The notes beneath the pieces were generated by a model. The model was not told the origin of the DNA and did not search any database. It saw nothing but the letters and a program-made list of their open reading frames with translations. The translations under genes and the position numbers were made by a program. Positions 1 through 8,408 of a stretch of DNA of 64,000 nucleotides are shown here, piece by piece. Location: assembly GCF_009829325.1 (NCBI RefSeq), contig NZ_VUOS01000021.1, positions 124,001 to 188,000 of the forward strand, in the 5' to 3' direction. The DNA comes from Nocardia sp. CY41. GTDB taxonomy: Bacteria; Actinomycetota; Actinomycetes; Mycobacteriales; Mycobacteriaceae. Numbering within the stretch: position 1 is the first letter of the stretch; the number at the start of each line of letters is the position of its first letter.

Positions 1-835
1 ACCCGCCCGGGACGACCAGCACGCCCAGCGCTCCCACGCCGAGATGCACCGCCAGCGCGGGCCCGAATTCGGCGACGATGAGTTCTCGGATGCCGGGGAC
101 GAGTTCGCGCAGCTGGCCCGCGATGGTGTGGGCGGCGTCCTCGGCGCCGAGGTGTTGCACGGCAAGCGCGGCGCCGTCCTCACCCGCCGCGTCGACCGCC
201 GCGGCGACGAGTTTCACGTACGCCTTGGAGCGTGTCCTGACCTTCTCGCGCAGTTCCAGCCGTCCCTCGACGATGTGCAGCAGCGGCTTGGTGACCAGCT
301 CGCTGCCGAAGAACGTCGCCGCTGAAGACAGCCTGCCGCCGCGGCGCAGCTGCTCGGTGCGATTGACCAGGATGAACGTGCGGGCCCGCGCGGCGGCGGC
401 GACCGCCGCGTCGTAGACCACATCCAGCGGCGCCCCGGCCTTGGCCCGCCGCGCCGCGGCCAGCGTGGGCAGCCCGGTGGCCAGCCCGGCGCCCAGCGAG
501 TCGACCAGGCGGACCCGGTCCGCGGCGTCCATATCGCGCACGGCCTGCCGACCGGCCTCCCACGTTCCGGACAGCCGACGCGAGAGGTGCACCGCGACAA
601 CGCCGTCGCCGCCGCTGCGTTCCCAAGCCCGCTCGTACACCGCGCGCAGCTCGCCGGGCGAGGCGGCCGAGGTGGTCACGGTGTCGGACGCGTAGTCGAT
701 CTCGACCGGGTCGACGCCTTCCCGCATCGCTCGGTCACCGACCAGGACGTGTAGCGGGACGACGGCGATATCCAGCTCGTCGAGGTGTTCGGCAGGGAGG
801 CTGGCGGACGAATCGGTGACGACCACGACTGCCAC
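1..835 (-). CDS. DegV family fatty-acid-binding protein (3' end beyond window)
   Basis: DegV proteins bind a fatty acid in a two-domain fold and are thought to present it to fatty-acid kinase. The product starts GTG and reads VAVVVVTDSSASLPAEHL, with the TDSSAS motif typical of the first beta strand and loop. Later blocks also match the family: SRRLSGTWEAG near residue 75 and the LVNRTEQLRRGGRLSS region. The last readable residues (LGVGALGVLVV) correspond to the usual HxGPGxLG end, so only a short C-terminus is missing. The start lies 3 bases after the stop of octT and is probably translationally coupled to it. The same degV-octT-gpgP order occurs in mycobacteria. The ligand is not evident from sequence. 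Confidence 0.9.
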   Translation of the reverse strand, partial: MAVVVVTDSSASLPAEHLDELDIAVVPLHVLVGDRAMREGVDPVEIDYASDTVTTSAASPGELRAVYERAWERSGGDGVVAVHLSRRLSGTWEAGRQAVRDMDAADRVRLVDSLGAGLATGLPTLAAARRAKAGAPLDVVYDAAVAAAARARTFILVNRTEQLRRGGRLSSAATFFGSELVTKPLLHIVEGRLELREKVRTRSKAYVKLVAAAVDAAGEDGAALAVQHLGAEDAAHTIAGQLRELVPGIRELIVAEFGPALAVHLGVGALGVLVVPGG

Positions 836-838
836 GGA

Positions 839-2272
839 CTACCGAACCTCCTGCAAGGTCTTGACCATCGCGTTGGCCACCGCCGTATGACCGTCCCAGC
901 CCCAATGGATGCCGTCCGGGTTCGCTTCGCCGGAGAAGATGTTGTCGCGCACCGCTTCACCCAGGTCGACCAGCGGCACCGAAGTACGGCCCGACCAGGC
1001 GCGTAGCGCCTGCACCGCCCGTGGCCGCCCGGAATGCACGCGACCGTAGGCCTCGCAGTTGTGCACCGAGGGCAGCACCGCGACGACCGGTAGGTCGGGA
1101 CGCAACTGTGCCAGCGCGGTGCGGCACTGTTCCAGGTAGTCGACGCTCACCTTCGGCGGGAGCGCCACGGGCCTGCCGAGTTTCGACAGCTTGGGCTGCA
1201 GCCAGTTGTAGGTGGCGCGGACGACGCGGCGCAGCGCGGGCGGGCGCACATAGCGGATCAGTTCGCGCAGCGCGGTCGGCAGCGGCGAGGGCAGCGTGTC
1301 CATGCCGCCGACGGCGAAGACCACCGCGCCGGCGCGCGGCACCGCCGCCCACACCCGGGGATCACCGATCAGCGCCCAATAGGCGTCGCGGCAGGTCCAG
1401 CCGATGCGGGCGACCAGTTCTACGTCCCAATCCAGCTCGGCGGCAACGAGATTCGGCCAGATACGCGAATGGTCGGCGGGCAGCCCGCCCTTGGGTCCGA
1501 AGTAGGACAGGGAATCGGCGATCACCAGCAGCACCGGGCGCGCGGCTTCCCGCGTTTCGGCGGGCTCGTCGGCGGTCGCGGATTCCGGAACAGTAGTGGC
1601 GGACTCGGCCGGAGCAGGTTCGGGTTCCCTGGCCCCGGCGGGCTCGGTCGTCGCTGCGTTGGACTCGGTCGCGGCGACGGCCGGTGCGGGCGCCGCGAAG
1701 ATCGCGTCGGCCCCGGGACCGTCCACCGCCGGTTCATCGAGCACCGGCGCGAGCTCTTCCGCCGCTGTAGCAACCGATTCGGCGATCACGTCGACCGCGG
1801 ACTCGTCCACTGCTGACGCAACCGACACACCGAACGCGGCCGCAGATTCGTCCGCCACCGCGGCATCCGATCGAACGAGCCCTGCCGCGGACTCCGCCAC
1901 TGCGACAACGGATCCACCGAGCCCTGCCGCAGAAACATCCGCAGCGGAGGCAACCGATTCGCCGAGCGCTTCCGCCGAATCGGCGGAAGCGTCGTTCCCG
2001 GTGCCGATGGACGAGGTGTCGCCGACGACGTTCGCCTGCGGCTGCGCTCCGGTGACGATGTCGCCGGATCCGTCGTCCTCCGCGTCGGATTCGTCGGCGG
2101 ACTCGGATCCGCCGGTTCCGGCCGGGCCCGAAGCTCCTTCGGACGTAGCCTCGGGTTCGCGGGGAGCCGGTGGCGGGCCGAACAGGGCGTCCGGCAACTG
2201 CCGTTCGGGCTTCGCCGACACCTTACGGAACAATTCGTCCGGGACCGATCTGATCGGCTCTTCAGAGGACAT
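839..2272 (-). CDS. octT: diglucosylglycerate octanoyltransferase, with long disordered N-terminus
   Basis: A 477-residue protein in two parts. Residues 246-477 form an SGNH/GDSL-type domain. The nucleophile block is IADSLSYFG (Ser254), and the closing Asp-His block is NPDGIHWGWDGH (Asp453, His456). Its length and its place between gpgP and degV match mycobacterial OctT, which puts an octanoyl group on diglucosylglycerate, the primer of methylglucose lipopolysaccharide. Residues about 40-245 are low-complexity Ala/Ser/Glu/Asp with no recognisable fold; the mycobacterial enzyme, about 247 residues as I recall, lacks such a segment. The first 35 residues (VPDELFRKV, LPDALFGPPP) may be a separate conserved tail. 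The ATG overlaps the gpgP stop by 11 bases. The family call is firm; the enzymatic assignment rests on homology and gene order. Confidence 0.85.
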   Translation of the reverse strand: MSSEEPIRSVPDELFRKVSAKPERQLPDALFGPPPAPREPEATSEGASGPAGTGGSESADESDAEDDGSGDIVTGAQPQANVVGDTSSIGTGNDASADSAEALGESVASAADVSAAGLGGSVVAVAESAAGLVRSDAAVADESAAAFGVSVASAVDESAVDVIAESVATAAEELAPVLDEPAVDGPGADAIFAAPAPAVAATESNAATTEPAGAREPEPAPAESATTVPESATADEPAETREAARPVLLVIADSLSYFGPKGGLPADHSRIWPNLVAAELDWDVELVARIGWTCRDAYWALIGDPRVWAAVPRAGAVVFAVGGMDTLPSPLPTALRELIRYVRPPALRRVVRATYNWLQPKLSKLGRPVALPPKVSVDYLEQCRTALAQLRPDLPVVAVLPSVHNCEAYGRVHSGRPRAVQALRAWSGRTSVPLVDLGEAVRDNIFSGEANPDGIHWGWDGHTAVANAMVKTLQEVR

Positions 2273-2921
2273 CCGGTGCTACCTTCGCCGCTGCGTTCCA
2301 CACATCCAGACGCCAGCCCGGCTGGTCGATGCTCGGGCCGTGACTGCTGAGCTGCACCCAGCTGGTGTTGGCCAGTCCTCCCAGGATGGGCCAGTTCTGT
2401 GGCGGCAGGTCGAGCAGCGCGGCCGTCAGGGCGGCGATCAGCCCGCCGTGCGCCACCAGGATGATAGTCCGGCCGGGCCAGTCCTGTCGCTCGACCAGCA
2501 ACTCCCGCACCACCGGTAGCGACCGCGCCCCGACCTCGAGTTTGCTCTCGCCGTTGGGCGGGGTGTAGCGCGCGTCCAGCCGCCACGCCATGCGCGCGCC
2601 CGGATAGTCGGCGTCGACCTCCAGATGGGTCAATCCCTCCCAGTCACCGAGATTGGTCTCCCGCAACCGGACGTCGGGCACGACGGTGAGCCCGGTGTGC
2701 TCGGCCAGCGCTGTCGCGGTGTCGAAGGCCCGCCGCAGGTCCGAGGAGTGGATCGCGATGACATTGCGCGAAACCAGCTCGCGCGCCGCCTCTTTGGCCT
2801 GTCGGCGACCGAGTTCGGTGAGATCGGTGTCGATCTGACCCTGCATCCGGTCGGTGGCGTTCCATTCGGTCTGCCCGTGGCGCAACAGGATCAGGGTGCG
2901 CACGCCGGCATGTCTGCTCAC
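2262..2921 (-). CDS. gpgP: glucosyl-3-phosphoglycerate phosphatase (histidine phosphatase family)
   Basis: A 219-residue member of the phosphoglycerate-mutase-like histidine phosphatases. The catalytic RHG motif is in LILLRHGQTEWN near residue 12. The second Arg is in the SDLRRAFDTA block, the acid in RETNLGDWEG, and the second catalytic His in LVAHGGLIAA. In mycobacteria this enzyme dephosphorylates glucosyl-3-phosphoglycerate, the second step of methylglucose lipopolysaccharide priming. The chosen GTG start overlaps the rsfS stop as GTGA. An upstream in-frame reading exists but runs through rsfS. The neighbouring octT supports this role over a generic phosphatase. Confidence 0.88.
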   Translation of the reverse strand: MSRHAGVRTLILLRHGQTEWNATDRMQGQIDTDLTELGRRQAKEAARELVSRNVIAIHSSDLRRAFDTATALAEHTGLTVVPDVRLRETNLGDWEGLTHLEVDADYPGARMAWRLDARYTPPNGESKLEVGARSLPVVRELLVERQDWPGRTIILVAHGGLIAALTAALLDLPPQNWPILGGLANTSWVQLSSHGPSIDQPGWRLDVWNAAAKVAPDVL

Positions 2922-3331
2922 GATCGCGCCTCGTCCTCCGTCGCCGCGGCGCGCGTCTCCGGCGCGGCCCCGGTGAGGCCGGCGACCGGCACGACGGGGC
3001 AGTCCTTCCACAACCGTTCCAGCGCATAGAAATTGCGCTCGTCGTTGTGCTGGATGTGCACGACGACGTCGACGTAGTCCAGCAGCGCCCAGCGGCCTTC
3101 GCGGGTGCCCTCGCGCCGGACCGGCTTGTGCCCGGCCGCGCGGAGCTTCTCCTCGACGTTGTCGACGATGGCGTTGACCTGACGCTCGTTGGGCGCGGAC
3201 GCGATCACGAAGCAGTCGGTGATCACCAGTTGCTCGGAGACGTCGAGCACCACCACGTCGGACGCCAGCTTCTCGTCCGCGGCCAGCGCGGCGACCTGCG
3301 CGATCTCCACCGACTCCGTCGACGCGGTCAT
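2918..3331 (-). CDS. rsfS: ribosome silencing factor RsfS
   Basis: A 137-residue RsfS/Iojap protein that binds ribosomal protein L14 on the large subunit and blocks subunit joining during starvation. Diagnostic blocks are the DVVVLDVSEQLVITDCFVIA segment, ERQVNAIVDNVEEKL, and the GRWALLDYVDVVVHI strand followed by ERNFYALERLW. ATG at 3331 gives the usual length; an upstream in-frame extension is Arg-rich and not family-like. It lies 100 bases after nadD, the usual partner, and is coupled by a 4-base overlap to gpgP. The C-terminal 25 residues (GAAPETRAAATEDEARS) are a disordered tail. Confidence 0.93.
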   Translation of the reverse strand: MTASTESVEIAQVAALAADEKLASDVVVLDVSEQLVITDCFVIASAPNERQVNAIVDNVEEKLRAAGHKPVRREGTREGRWALLDYVDVVVHIQHNDERNFYALERLWKDCPVVPVAGLTGAAPETRAAATEDEARS

Positions 3332-3431
3332 GCCCGCACCCCCATGGCGCTCGACTCCGGCTGGACCGCACTCACGGCCTGGTCGAGGGTTCGCTCGCTC
3401 ATCCCCGCACCTTCGCTGCGCTCGCTCACGC

Positions 3432-4073
3432 TCAGCTACCTTCCGCTGCTCCGGGCACATACAGGTGCCGCTTCGATATGTACTGCACCACGCCGTCGGG
3501 GACGAGGTACCACACCGGCCGGTTCTCGGCGGCGCGGCGACGGCATTCGCTCGACGAGATCGCCAGCGCGGGGACCTCGACCATGGTCACGGCATCCGCC
3601 GGGAGATCCCGTAGATGCTCCTCGAGATGGTCGATGTTCAGCTCGTACCCCGGACGGCTCACCCCGACGAACTTCGCCAAGTCGAACAGTTCCGCCCAAT
3701 CCTGCCATGTCAGGATGCTGGCCAGCGCGTCCGCACCGGTGATGAAGTACAGCTCGGCGTCGGGATACGTCGATTGCATCTCGCGCAGGGTGTCGACGGT
3801 GTAGGTCACCTTGCCGCGGTCGATGTCCGCGCGGCTCACCGAGAACCGGGGATTGGACGCGGTCGCGATGACGGTCATCAAGTACCGGTCCTCGGCCGGG
3901 CTGACCCGCTTGTGCGATTTCTGCCACGGCTGCCCGGTCGGGACGAAGATCACTTCGTCCAGGTCGAACCGGTGCGCGACCTCGCTGGCGGCGACCAGAT
4001 GCCCGTGGTGGATGGGGTCGAACGTGCCGCCCATCACCCCGAGCTTGCGGCCGCGCCGACCTGTCTCGTGCAT
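3432..4073 (-). CDS. nadD: nicotinate-nucleotide adenylyltransferase
   Basis: A 213-residue NadD that makes deamido-NAD from nicotinate mononucleotide and ATP. The nucleotidyltransferase signature GGTFDPIHHGH is at residues 15-25 and the second ATP-binding block ISSSECRRR near residue 177, both standard. ATG at 4073 (MHETGRRGRKLGVMGG) gives the family length. A longer in-frame start at 4109 would add 12 residues not expected in the family. It lies upstream of rsfS in the same direction. Confidence 0.95.
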   Translation of the reverse strand: MHETGRRGRKLGVMGGTFDPIHHGHLVAASEVAHRFDLDEVIFVPTGQPWQKSHKRVSPAEDRYLMTVIATASNPRFSVSRADIDRGKVTYTVDTLREMQSTYPDAELYFITGADALASILTWQDWAELFDLAKFVGVSRPGYELNIDHLEEHLRDLPADAVTMVEVPALAISSSECRRRAAENRPVWYLVPDGVVQYISKRHLYVPGAAEGS

Positions 4074-4099
4074 GACTGCCGAGCTTAACGGGTCGCGCG

Positions 4100-4115
4100 C
4101 GGCCCGCACGGGCCG
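4100..4115 (-). terminator. candidate hairpin after the TPR gene
   Basis: Six-base-pair stem CGGCCC/GGGCCG with a GCAC loop, about 75 bases downstream of the TPR gene stop and before nadD. There is no T run. It is a weak candidate, and such hairpins also occur by chance at this GC content. Confidence 0.3.
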
Positions 4116-4187
4116 GTCAGCGGGGCGGGCACCGAACTGGAGACACCCGCCCGCACTCCGGCCCGCCGCGGATCCGGTGGTACCGCG

Positions 4188-6149
4188 TCAGGCGCTGGTC
4201 TCGGTCACCCGGCCGATCCGCAGCATTCGGGCCAGTTGCTCGCGGGTGTGCGCGAGTTCCTCCGTCGCCTCGGCCGACTGCCCGGCCAGCGCGGCCAGGT
4301 CGGCGGTCAGCGTCCGCATCGAGGTGAGCCACGGTTCGGGATCGCCTCCAGGAGAAACCTGGAGCCAGGCCGCCGCCCGAACGCACCGCGCTCGGGCCGC
4401 CACCGCGCCCAGCCCCGCCCACAGTTCGGCGGCGCGGTGGTAGGCCGCCACGGCCTCGTCGTCCTGCCCGCACTGTTCGAGTGCGCCGGCGGCCGACCAT
4501 GCCAGCTCGGCGTGCAGCCGCGTCCGCTCCGGGTCGTGCTCGATCAGCCGTGCCGCCTCGAGGAACTGCCGGGCGGCCTCGCGGTGGCGGGCCAGCGCGT
4601 GCAGGGACCGGCCGAACTGCGCGCGCACCACCGCCAGCTCGCCGGACGGATACGGTAGCGTCCCGCCGACCAGCGCCTGTTCGAACAGGGCGACGGCCTC
4701 GCCGTGGCGCTCGGCGCGGTGGAACGCGCGCGCGGCCACCACCGTGTGATGCAGCACGTCCGATTCGGACAGCCCTTCCCAGCGTGCGGCGGCGCGCACC
4801 GCGGCGTCGGCCAGATCGAGCGCACGGTCCGGCTGGCTCGCGATGGCGATGACCAGTTGCGCGCCCAACCGGGCGGCCTCCTCCCGGTCCAGCACCGGTG
4901 TACCGAGCGCCAGCGCTTCCCGCAGACGCGCTTCCGCTTCCTCGGGCGCATCGGCGAGCCGGGCCGCGCCGAGTTCGGCGAGTCGGTGTACCTCCGCGGC
5001 CCGGTCGCCGGAGAAGTCGTCGGTGACCGGAGCGTCGTCCGGCGCCGTCCCGACTCGGGGCAGCGTGCTACGCACCCCGAGGGGTAGTCGGTCGAGCAGC
5101 GGCTCGGCGGCGAGCCGGGCGGCCGTGCGCAGGCTGACCGCGCTGGTGCCGTTGCGGGCGTCGTAGCGGGCACACAGCGCGCCGATCTCGGTTTCCAGCT
5201 GCGCGCGCACCGATTCCACCGTGCCGTCCGCCAGCGGAAGATCGCCCAGGCGCAGCGCGACCAGCCTGCGCAGCAGCACGCACACGCCGGTCGCGAACGC
5301 CAGGCGGGCACCGGCGTCGGCACCGGCATCGGCCAGCCAGCCGGCGTGCTCGGCGAGGATCTCCAGCCCGCGCGCCTCGTTGCCGGTCAGCGCGCAGAAC
5401 TCCACATGCAGCGCCACCGACGGGCGCAGGTCCTCGGTATGCCGGACCAGCGGATACCCGGTCAGGTGCGCACCGCGCGCCGCCGCGGCGCGACCGGTGC
5501 GCACCAGCGGCAACAATGCCTCGGCCAGCACGCGGTGCGGTTCCTCGGCGCAGACCCGGTCGCCGTCGAGCACGGGCTTCCAGTGTGCGAGCGCGGCCTC
5601 GTCATCGCCGAGATACACGCTGGTCACGCCCCATTCGCTACGCTCACAGGCGTCGCAGTCGGACATGCTGTCGCGGGCGGCGGCCCGCGCCTGCTCCAGC
5701 CATGCGGCGGCCGCCGCGGTGTCGCCGATCTCGCGCGCGAGTTCGGAGCGCAGGGCCTGCACCGGCCGCAGACTGTAGCCACGCTGCCGATACCGCTTGT
5801 CCAGTTCGCCGAACCAGCGGTCGATCGTGGGCAACGGTATCGCCGGATTGTCGATCATCCCCCACGTCACCCATTTCAGGTACCAGTGCACCGAATGCGT
5901 CATGGAGCCCAGCTCGGCCGGGTGGTCGTCGTAGATGCGCAGCAATCGGCCGTAGGCCACGGGCGCCAGGTCGCGTTCCCCGGCGTAGGTGTACGACTGC
6001 GCCAGCTCCAGCAGCACCCGGCCTTCGAGCGCGCGATCCGCTCCGCTTTTCGCGGCCGCGGCCAAGGTCTCCAGTCGCTCGGTCCGCGTCCGGCCGTGTG
6101 GCAGGGCGTAGACCTGCGCCAGTGCCGTGGTGATCTCGGCGGCGTCCAT
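4188..6149 (-). CDS. tetratricopeptide-repeat protein paired with Hsp90-like ATPase
   Basis: A 653-residue, almost all-helical, Ala-rich protein made of degenerate TPR-like helix pairs. Examples are the ALEGRVLLELAQSYTYAGER region and, in the C-terminal half, DADLADAAVRAAARWEGL-like and AEHRAELAWSAAGALEQCGQ-like helices. A central CDACERSEWGVTSVYLGDDE block carries two close cysteines. No catalytic motif is visible. ATG at 6149 was chosen because GGAG lies 5 bases upstream. A GTG two codons earlier would overlap the upstream stop as GTGA but has no room for a ribosome site. It starts 2 bases after the Hsp90-like gene, so the two are almost certainly one operon. A cochaperone or adaptor role is inference. 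Confidence 0.8.
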   Translation of the reverse strand: MDAAEITTALAQVYALPHGRTRTERLETLAAAAKSGADRALEGRVLLELAQSYTYAGERDLAPVAYGRLLRIYDDHPAELGSMTHSVHWYLKWVTWGMIDNPAIPLPTIDRWFGELDKRYRQRGYSLRPVQALRSELAREIGDTAAAAAWLEQARAAARDSMSDCDACERSEWGVTSVYLGDDEAALAHWKPVLDGDRVCAEEPHRVLAEALLPLVRTGRAAAARGAHLTGYPLVRHTEDLRPSVALHVEFCALTGNEARGLEILAEHAGWLADAGADAGARLAFATGVCVLLRRLVALRLGDLPLADGTVESVRAQLETEIGALCARYDARNGTSAVSLRTAARLAAEPLLDRLPLGVRSTLPRVGTAPDDAPVTDDFSGDRAAEVHRLAELGAARLADAPEEAEARLREALALGTPVLDREEAARLGAQLVIAIASQPDRALDLADAAVRAAARWEGLSESDVLHHTVVAARAFHRAERHGEAVALFEQALVGGTLPYPSGELAVVRAQFGRSLHALARHREAARQFLEAARLIEHDPERTRLHAELAWSAAGALEQCGQDDEAVAAYHRAAELWAGLGAVAARARCVRAAAWLQVSPGGDPEPWLTSMRTLTADLAALAGQSAEATEELAHTREQLARMLRIGRVTETSA

Positions 6150-6151
6150 GC

Positions 6152-8002
6152 TCACTCCGTCTCTTCGCCGCGCCCGGCGGCGCGTTGGGTGGCCCAGCCG
6201 AGGAATTCGCCGAAGGCGCGGTTGAGCAACGCGGTGTCGGCCGCGCTCAGCGGCCGGTGGGTCATCAGCAGCGCCTGGCCGTAGAGCGATTCGACCGCCG
6301 TCTTCAGGAAGGCCGGGTCGCCGATGCGGGTCAGCCTGCGCACGATCGGGCTGTGATGGTTGAGCACGAGCTGCGCACGCGGCGTCGCGACCGCCAGTGC
6401 GCCGAGAATCTCGCTCCACAGTTCGTCGGCGTCCTCGGCGGTCTGCGCCCGCGCGCGTTCGTTGCGGGCGGCACGGCCGTCGAGGTACAGCGCGGGCACG
6501 GTGACCGGGTGGAACGCGCGCACGATCACATCGCACGCGAGCGGATCGAGCACGGTCCGCGCCAGCGCGAGCACCGGAGCCAGTGCCAGTTCCTCGCCCG
6601 GGTCGACCGGGTCGAGCGCCGCGGTGATCGCGTCGGTGTCCAGATCCACCACCTCGACGCCGGGCAGCAGCCGAGGCAGCAGCGCGACCAGCTCACGGTC
6701 GTAGGCGTAGCCGCCGTTGACGACGCCGATCCCCTGCGCGGCGGCGGTGGCCGCCACCTGGCGGAACTCCTCGACCGTCGCGGTCACCCGCACGGTGCGA
6801 TGATTGCGGGCGAACTCGGTGAGCGGCACGCGCCCGTCGGTGGTCTCGAAATGCAGATGCGGCAGCATGATCCGCAGCAGGTCGGTCGAATGCCGGGCCA
6901 GGGCCTTCACCCCGAGCGCGTGCACGGACAGGAACGCCGCCAACCGCTGCGGCTGCGCGGCGGCGATCTCGGCGAGCCAGTCCCGGATCCGATCGCCGAG
7001 CACCTCACGGACGACGGCGAGCCGCTCGTCCTCGTAGAGCCCCTCGCGCGACGCCGTGGGCCGCAGCGTGTCGGTGTCGATCACACAGCGCACGAAGAAC
7101 GCCCAGTCCGGCAGCACGCCCCGCACCGTGTCGCCCAGCAGCATCCCCTTCAGGTACACCCGATGCGCACTGCTGTCGGACGGGTTCCCCGGTCGGGACA
7201 GCACATAGGCCACCCCGCTGACCCCCGCCGCACCGGCATCGAGGTCGATCACGTCGAGCGGGGCGAAACCCAGCGTCCGGTGACCGTACTCGAGCAGGGC
7301 GACCCTGCGCTGTTCCGCCGACGGGTACGCGCGCCGCCAGACCGGCACACCCTCGGTGATCGTCGTCACTACGCCGTCCGACTCCACCGTCACCGCATAG
7401 GGCAGCAGGGACCCGAACTCGCGCGCCAGATCGGTCACCCGCTCCGGTCGGAACCACTCCCGTGCCCCGCCGCGTGGGCTGAGCCACACCGTGGTGCCCG
7501 GCTCCGCGTGGTCGCCCGGATCCAGCGAGCGCACCGCATAGGTGCCGTCGGCGCGGGCCAGCCATTCGACGGGCGGCGCGGCCGGATCGGTGGCCGAGCG
7601 GGTGACCACCCGGATGCTCTCGGCCACCGTGAAACAGGCCAGTAGCCCGATGCCGAACTGCCCGAGGAACTCGCGTCGGGCGCCTTCGATGTCGTCCCGC
7701 TTGGACGAGCGGCCGATGGTGGCGAGGAACCGGTGGACGTCACTCTCGGTCAGGCCGATGCCGGGATCACTGATCCGCACACCGGCCTCGTCCACGGTGA
7801 GGCGAATGGCGGTGGGAGCCAGGGAATCGAGCCGGGTGCGCGCGGTGACCGCGTCGACGGCGTTCTGCAACAGCTCGCGCAGGTAGACCCGAGGACTCGA
7901 GTAGAGGTGATGAGAAAGCAGGTCGACGATTCCGCGCAGGTCGACCTGGAACGAATAATTGTCGTGCACCGCCGCCGGACCGTGGGGCGTTGTGTTCACC
8001 AT
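6152..8002 (-). CDS. Hsp90-family ATPase (HtpG-like, divergent)
   Basis: A 616-residue protein, close to E. coli HtpG (about 624). The GHKL ATP site is clear. The Asn box is LLQNAVDAV near residue 47, the G1 box SDPGIGL near 80, the G2 box GQFGIGLLACF near 115, and the later Thr-containing strand GTTVWLSPRGG. The middle-domain catalytic Arg region is ASREGLYED. These boxes differ from classical HtpG (ISNASDA, DNGIGM, GQFGVGFY), so it belongs to a divergent bacterial branch rather than being the housekeeping chaperone. The protein ends in an acidic RGEETE tail. The gene is followed 2 bases later by a TPR protein. Confidence 0.88.
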   Translation of the reverse strand: MVNTTPHGPAAVHDNYSFQVDLRGIVDLLSHHLYSSPRVYLRELLQNAVDAVTARTRLDSLAPTAIRLTVDEAGVRISDPGIGLTESDVHRFLATIGRSSKRDDIEGARREFLGQFGIGLLACFTVAESIRVVTRSATDPAAPPVEWLARADGTYAVRSLDPGDHAEPGTTVWLSPRGGAREWFRPERVTDLAREFGSLLPYAVTVESDGVVTTITEGVPVWRRAYPSAEQRRVALLEYGHRTLGFAPLDVIDLDAGAAGVSGVAYVLSRPGNPSDSSAHRVYLKGMLLGDTVRGVLPDWAFFVRCVIDTDTLRPTASREGLYEDERLAVVREVLGDRIRDWLAEIAAAQPQRLAAFLSVHALGVKALARHSTDLLRIMLPHLHFETTDGRVPLTEFARNHRTVRVTATVEEFRQVAATAAAQGIGVVNGGYAYDRELVALLPRLLPGVEVVDLDTDAITAALDPVDPGEELALAPVLALARTVLDPLACDVIVRAFHPVTVPALYLDGRAARNERARAQTAEDADELWSEILGALAVATPRAQLVLNHHSPIVRRLTRIGDPAFLKTAVESLYGQALLMTHRPLSAADTALLNRAFGEFLGWATQRAAGRGEETE

Positions 8003-8028
8003 GGGCGCCGATCTTGTCGGCGCGCGCC

Positions 8029-8053
8029 AAAGGTTCGCTTAACGAACCCTTTT
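8029..8053 (-). terminator. hairpin between yjbR-type gene and Hsp90-like gene
   Basis: AAAGGTTCG / CGAACCCTTT inverted repeat with a 5-base loop, in a local dip of GC content. On the minus strand it follows the YjbR-family stop and ends in TTTGG, which fits a terminator. It also sits 27 bases upstream of the Hsp90-like start codon, so it could instead be an operator. It does not match CIRCE or HAIR heat-shock operators. Confidence 0.5.
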
Positions 8054-8056
8054 CGA

Positions 8057-8398
8057 TCACACGGTCGGGCGTTTGCTCTTCGGCAGCTTGCGCACGACGG
8101 CCTCGTACGAGAGGTCGACCAGCTCGCGAATTTCGTCGTCCGGAACGGCGCCGCCCAGCTGAACGACGTTCCAGCCGTACCGGCCGATGTAGGCGGAGGC
8201 CGCCACGTCGTCCGGGTACACCCGGACCAGCTCGTCGGCCTCCTCGCGAGTGCGTCCGCACTTCAGGCCGACCGACGTCGCGCCGAGGAAGGCGAAGATC
8301 TTGTCCCCCACCTTGGCGACGACGTCGCCTTCCCACGGCTCGTCCTTCCAGGCGCCCGGCTTGGACAGGCAATAGCTCAGCAACGCGGCGTCGTCCAT
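8057..8398 (-). CDS. MmcQ/YjbR family protein
   Basis: A 113-residue protein of the small YjbR/MmcQ fold (a CyaY-like, DNA-binding-related fold of unclear function). Typical blocks are LLSYCLSKPGAWKDEPWEGDVVAKVGDKIFAF, then LKCGRTREEADEL and YIGRYGWNVVQLGG, followed by the C-terminal helix LVDLSYEAVVRKLPK. The length is complete. It starts 10 bases after the VWA gene and may be the last gene of that operon. Function unknown beyond fold. Confidence 0.85.
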   Translation of the reverse strand: MDDAALLSYCLSKPGAWKDEPWEGDVVAKVGDKIFAFLGATSVGLKCGRTREEADELVRVYPDDVAASAYIGRYGWNVVQLGGAVPDDEIRELVDLSYEAVVRKLPKSKRPTV

Positions 8399-8408
8399 GC
8401 TCGACTTC

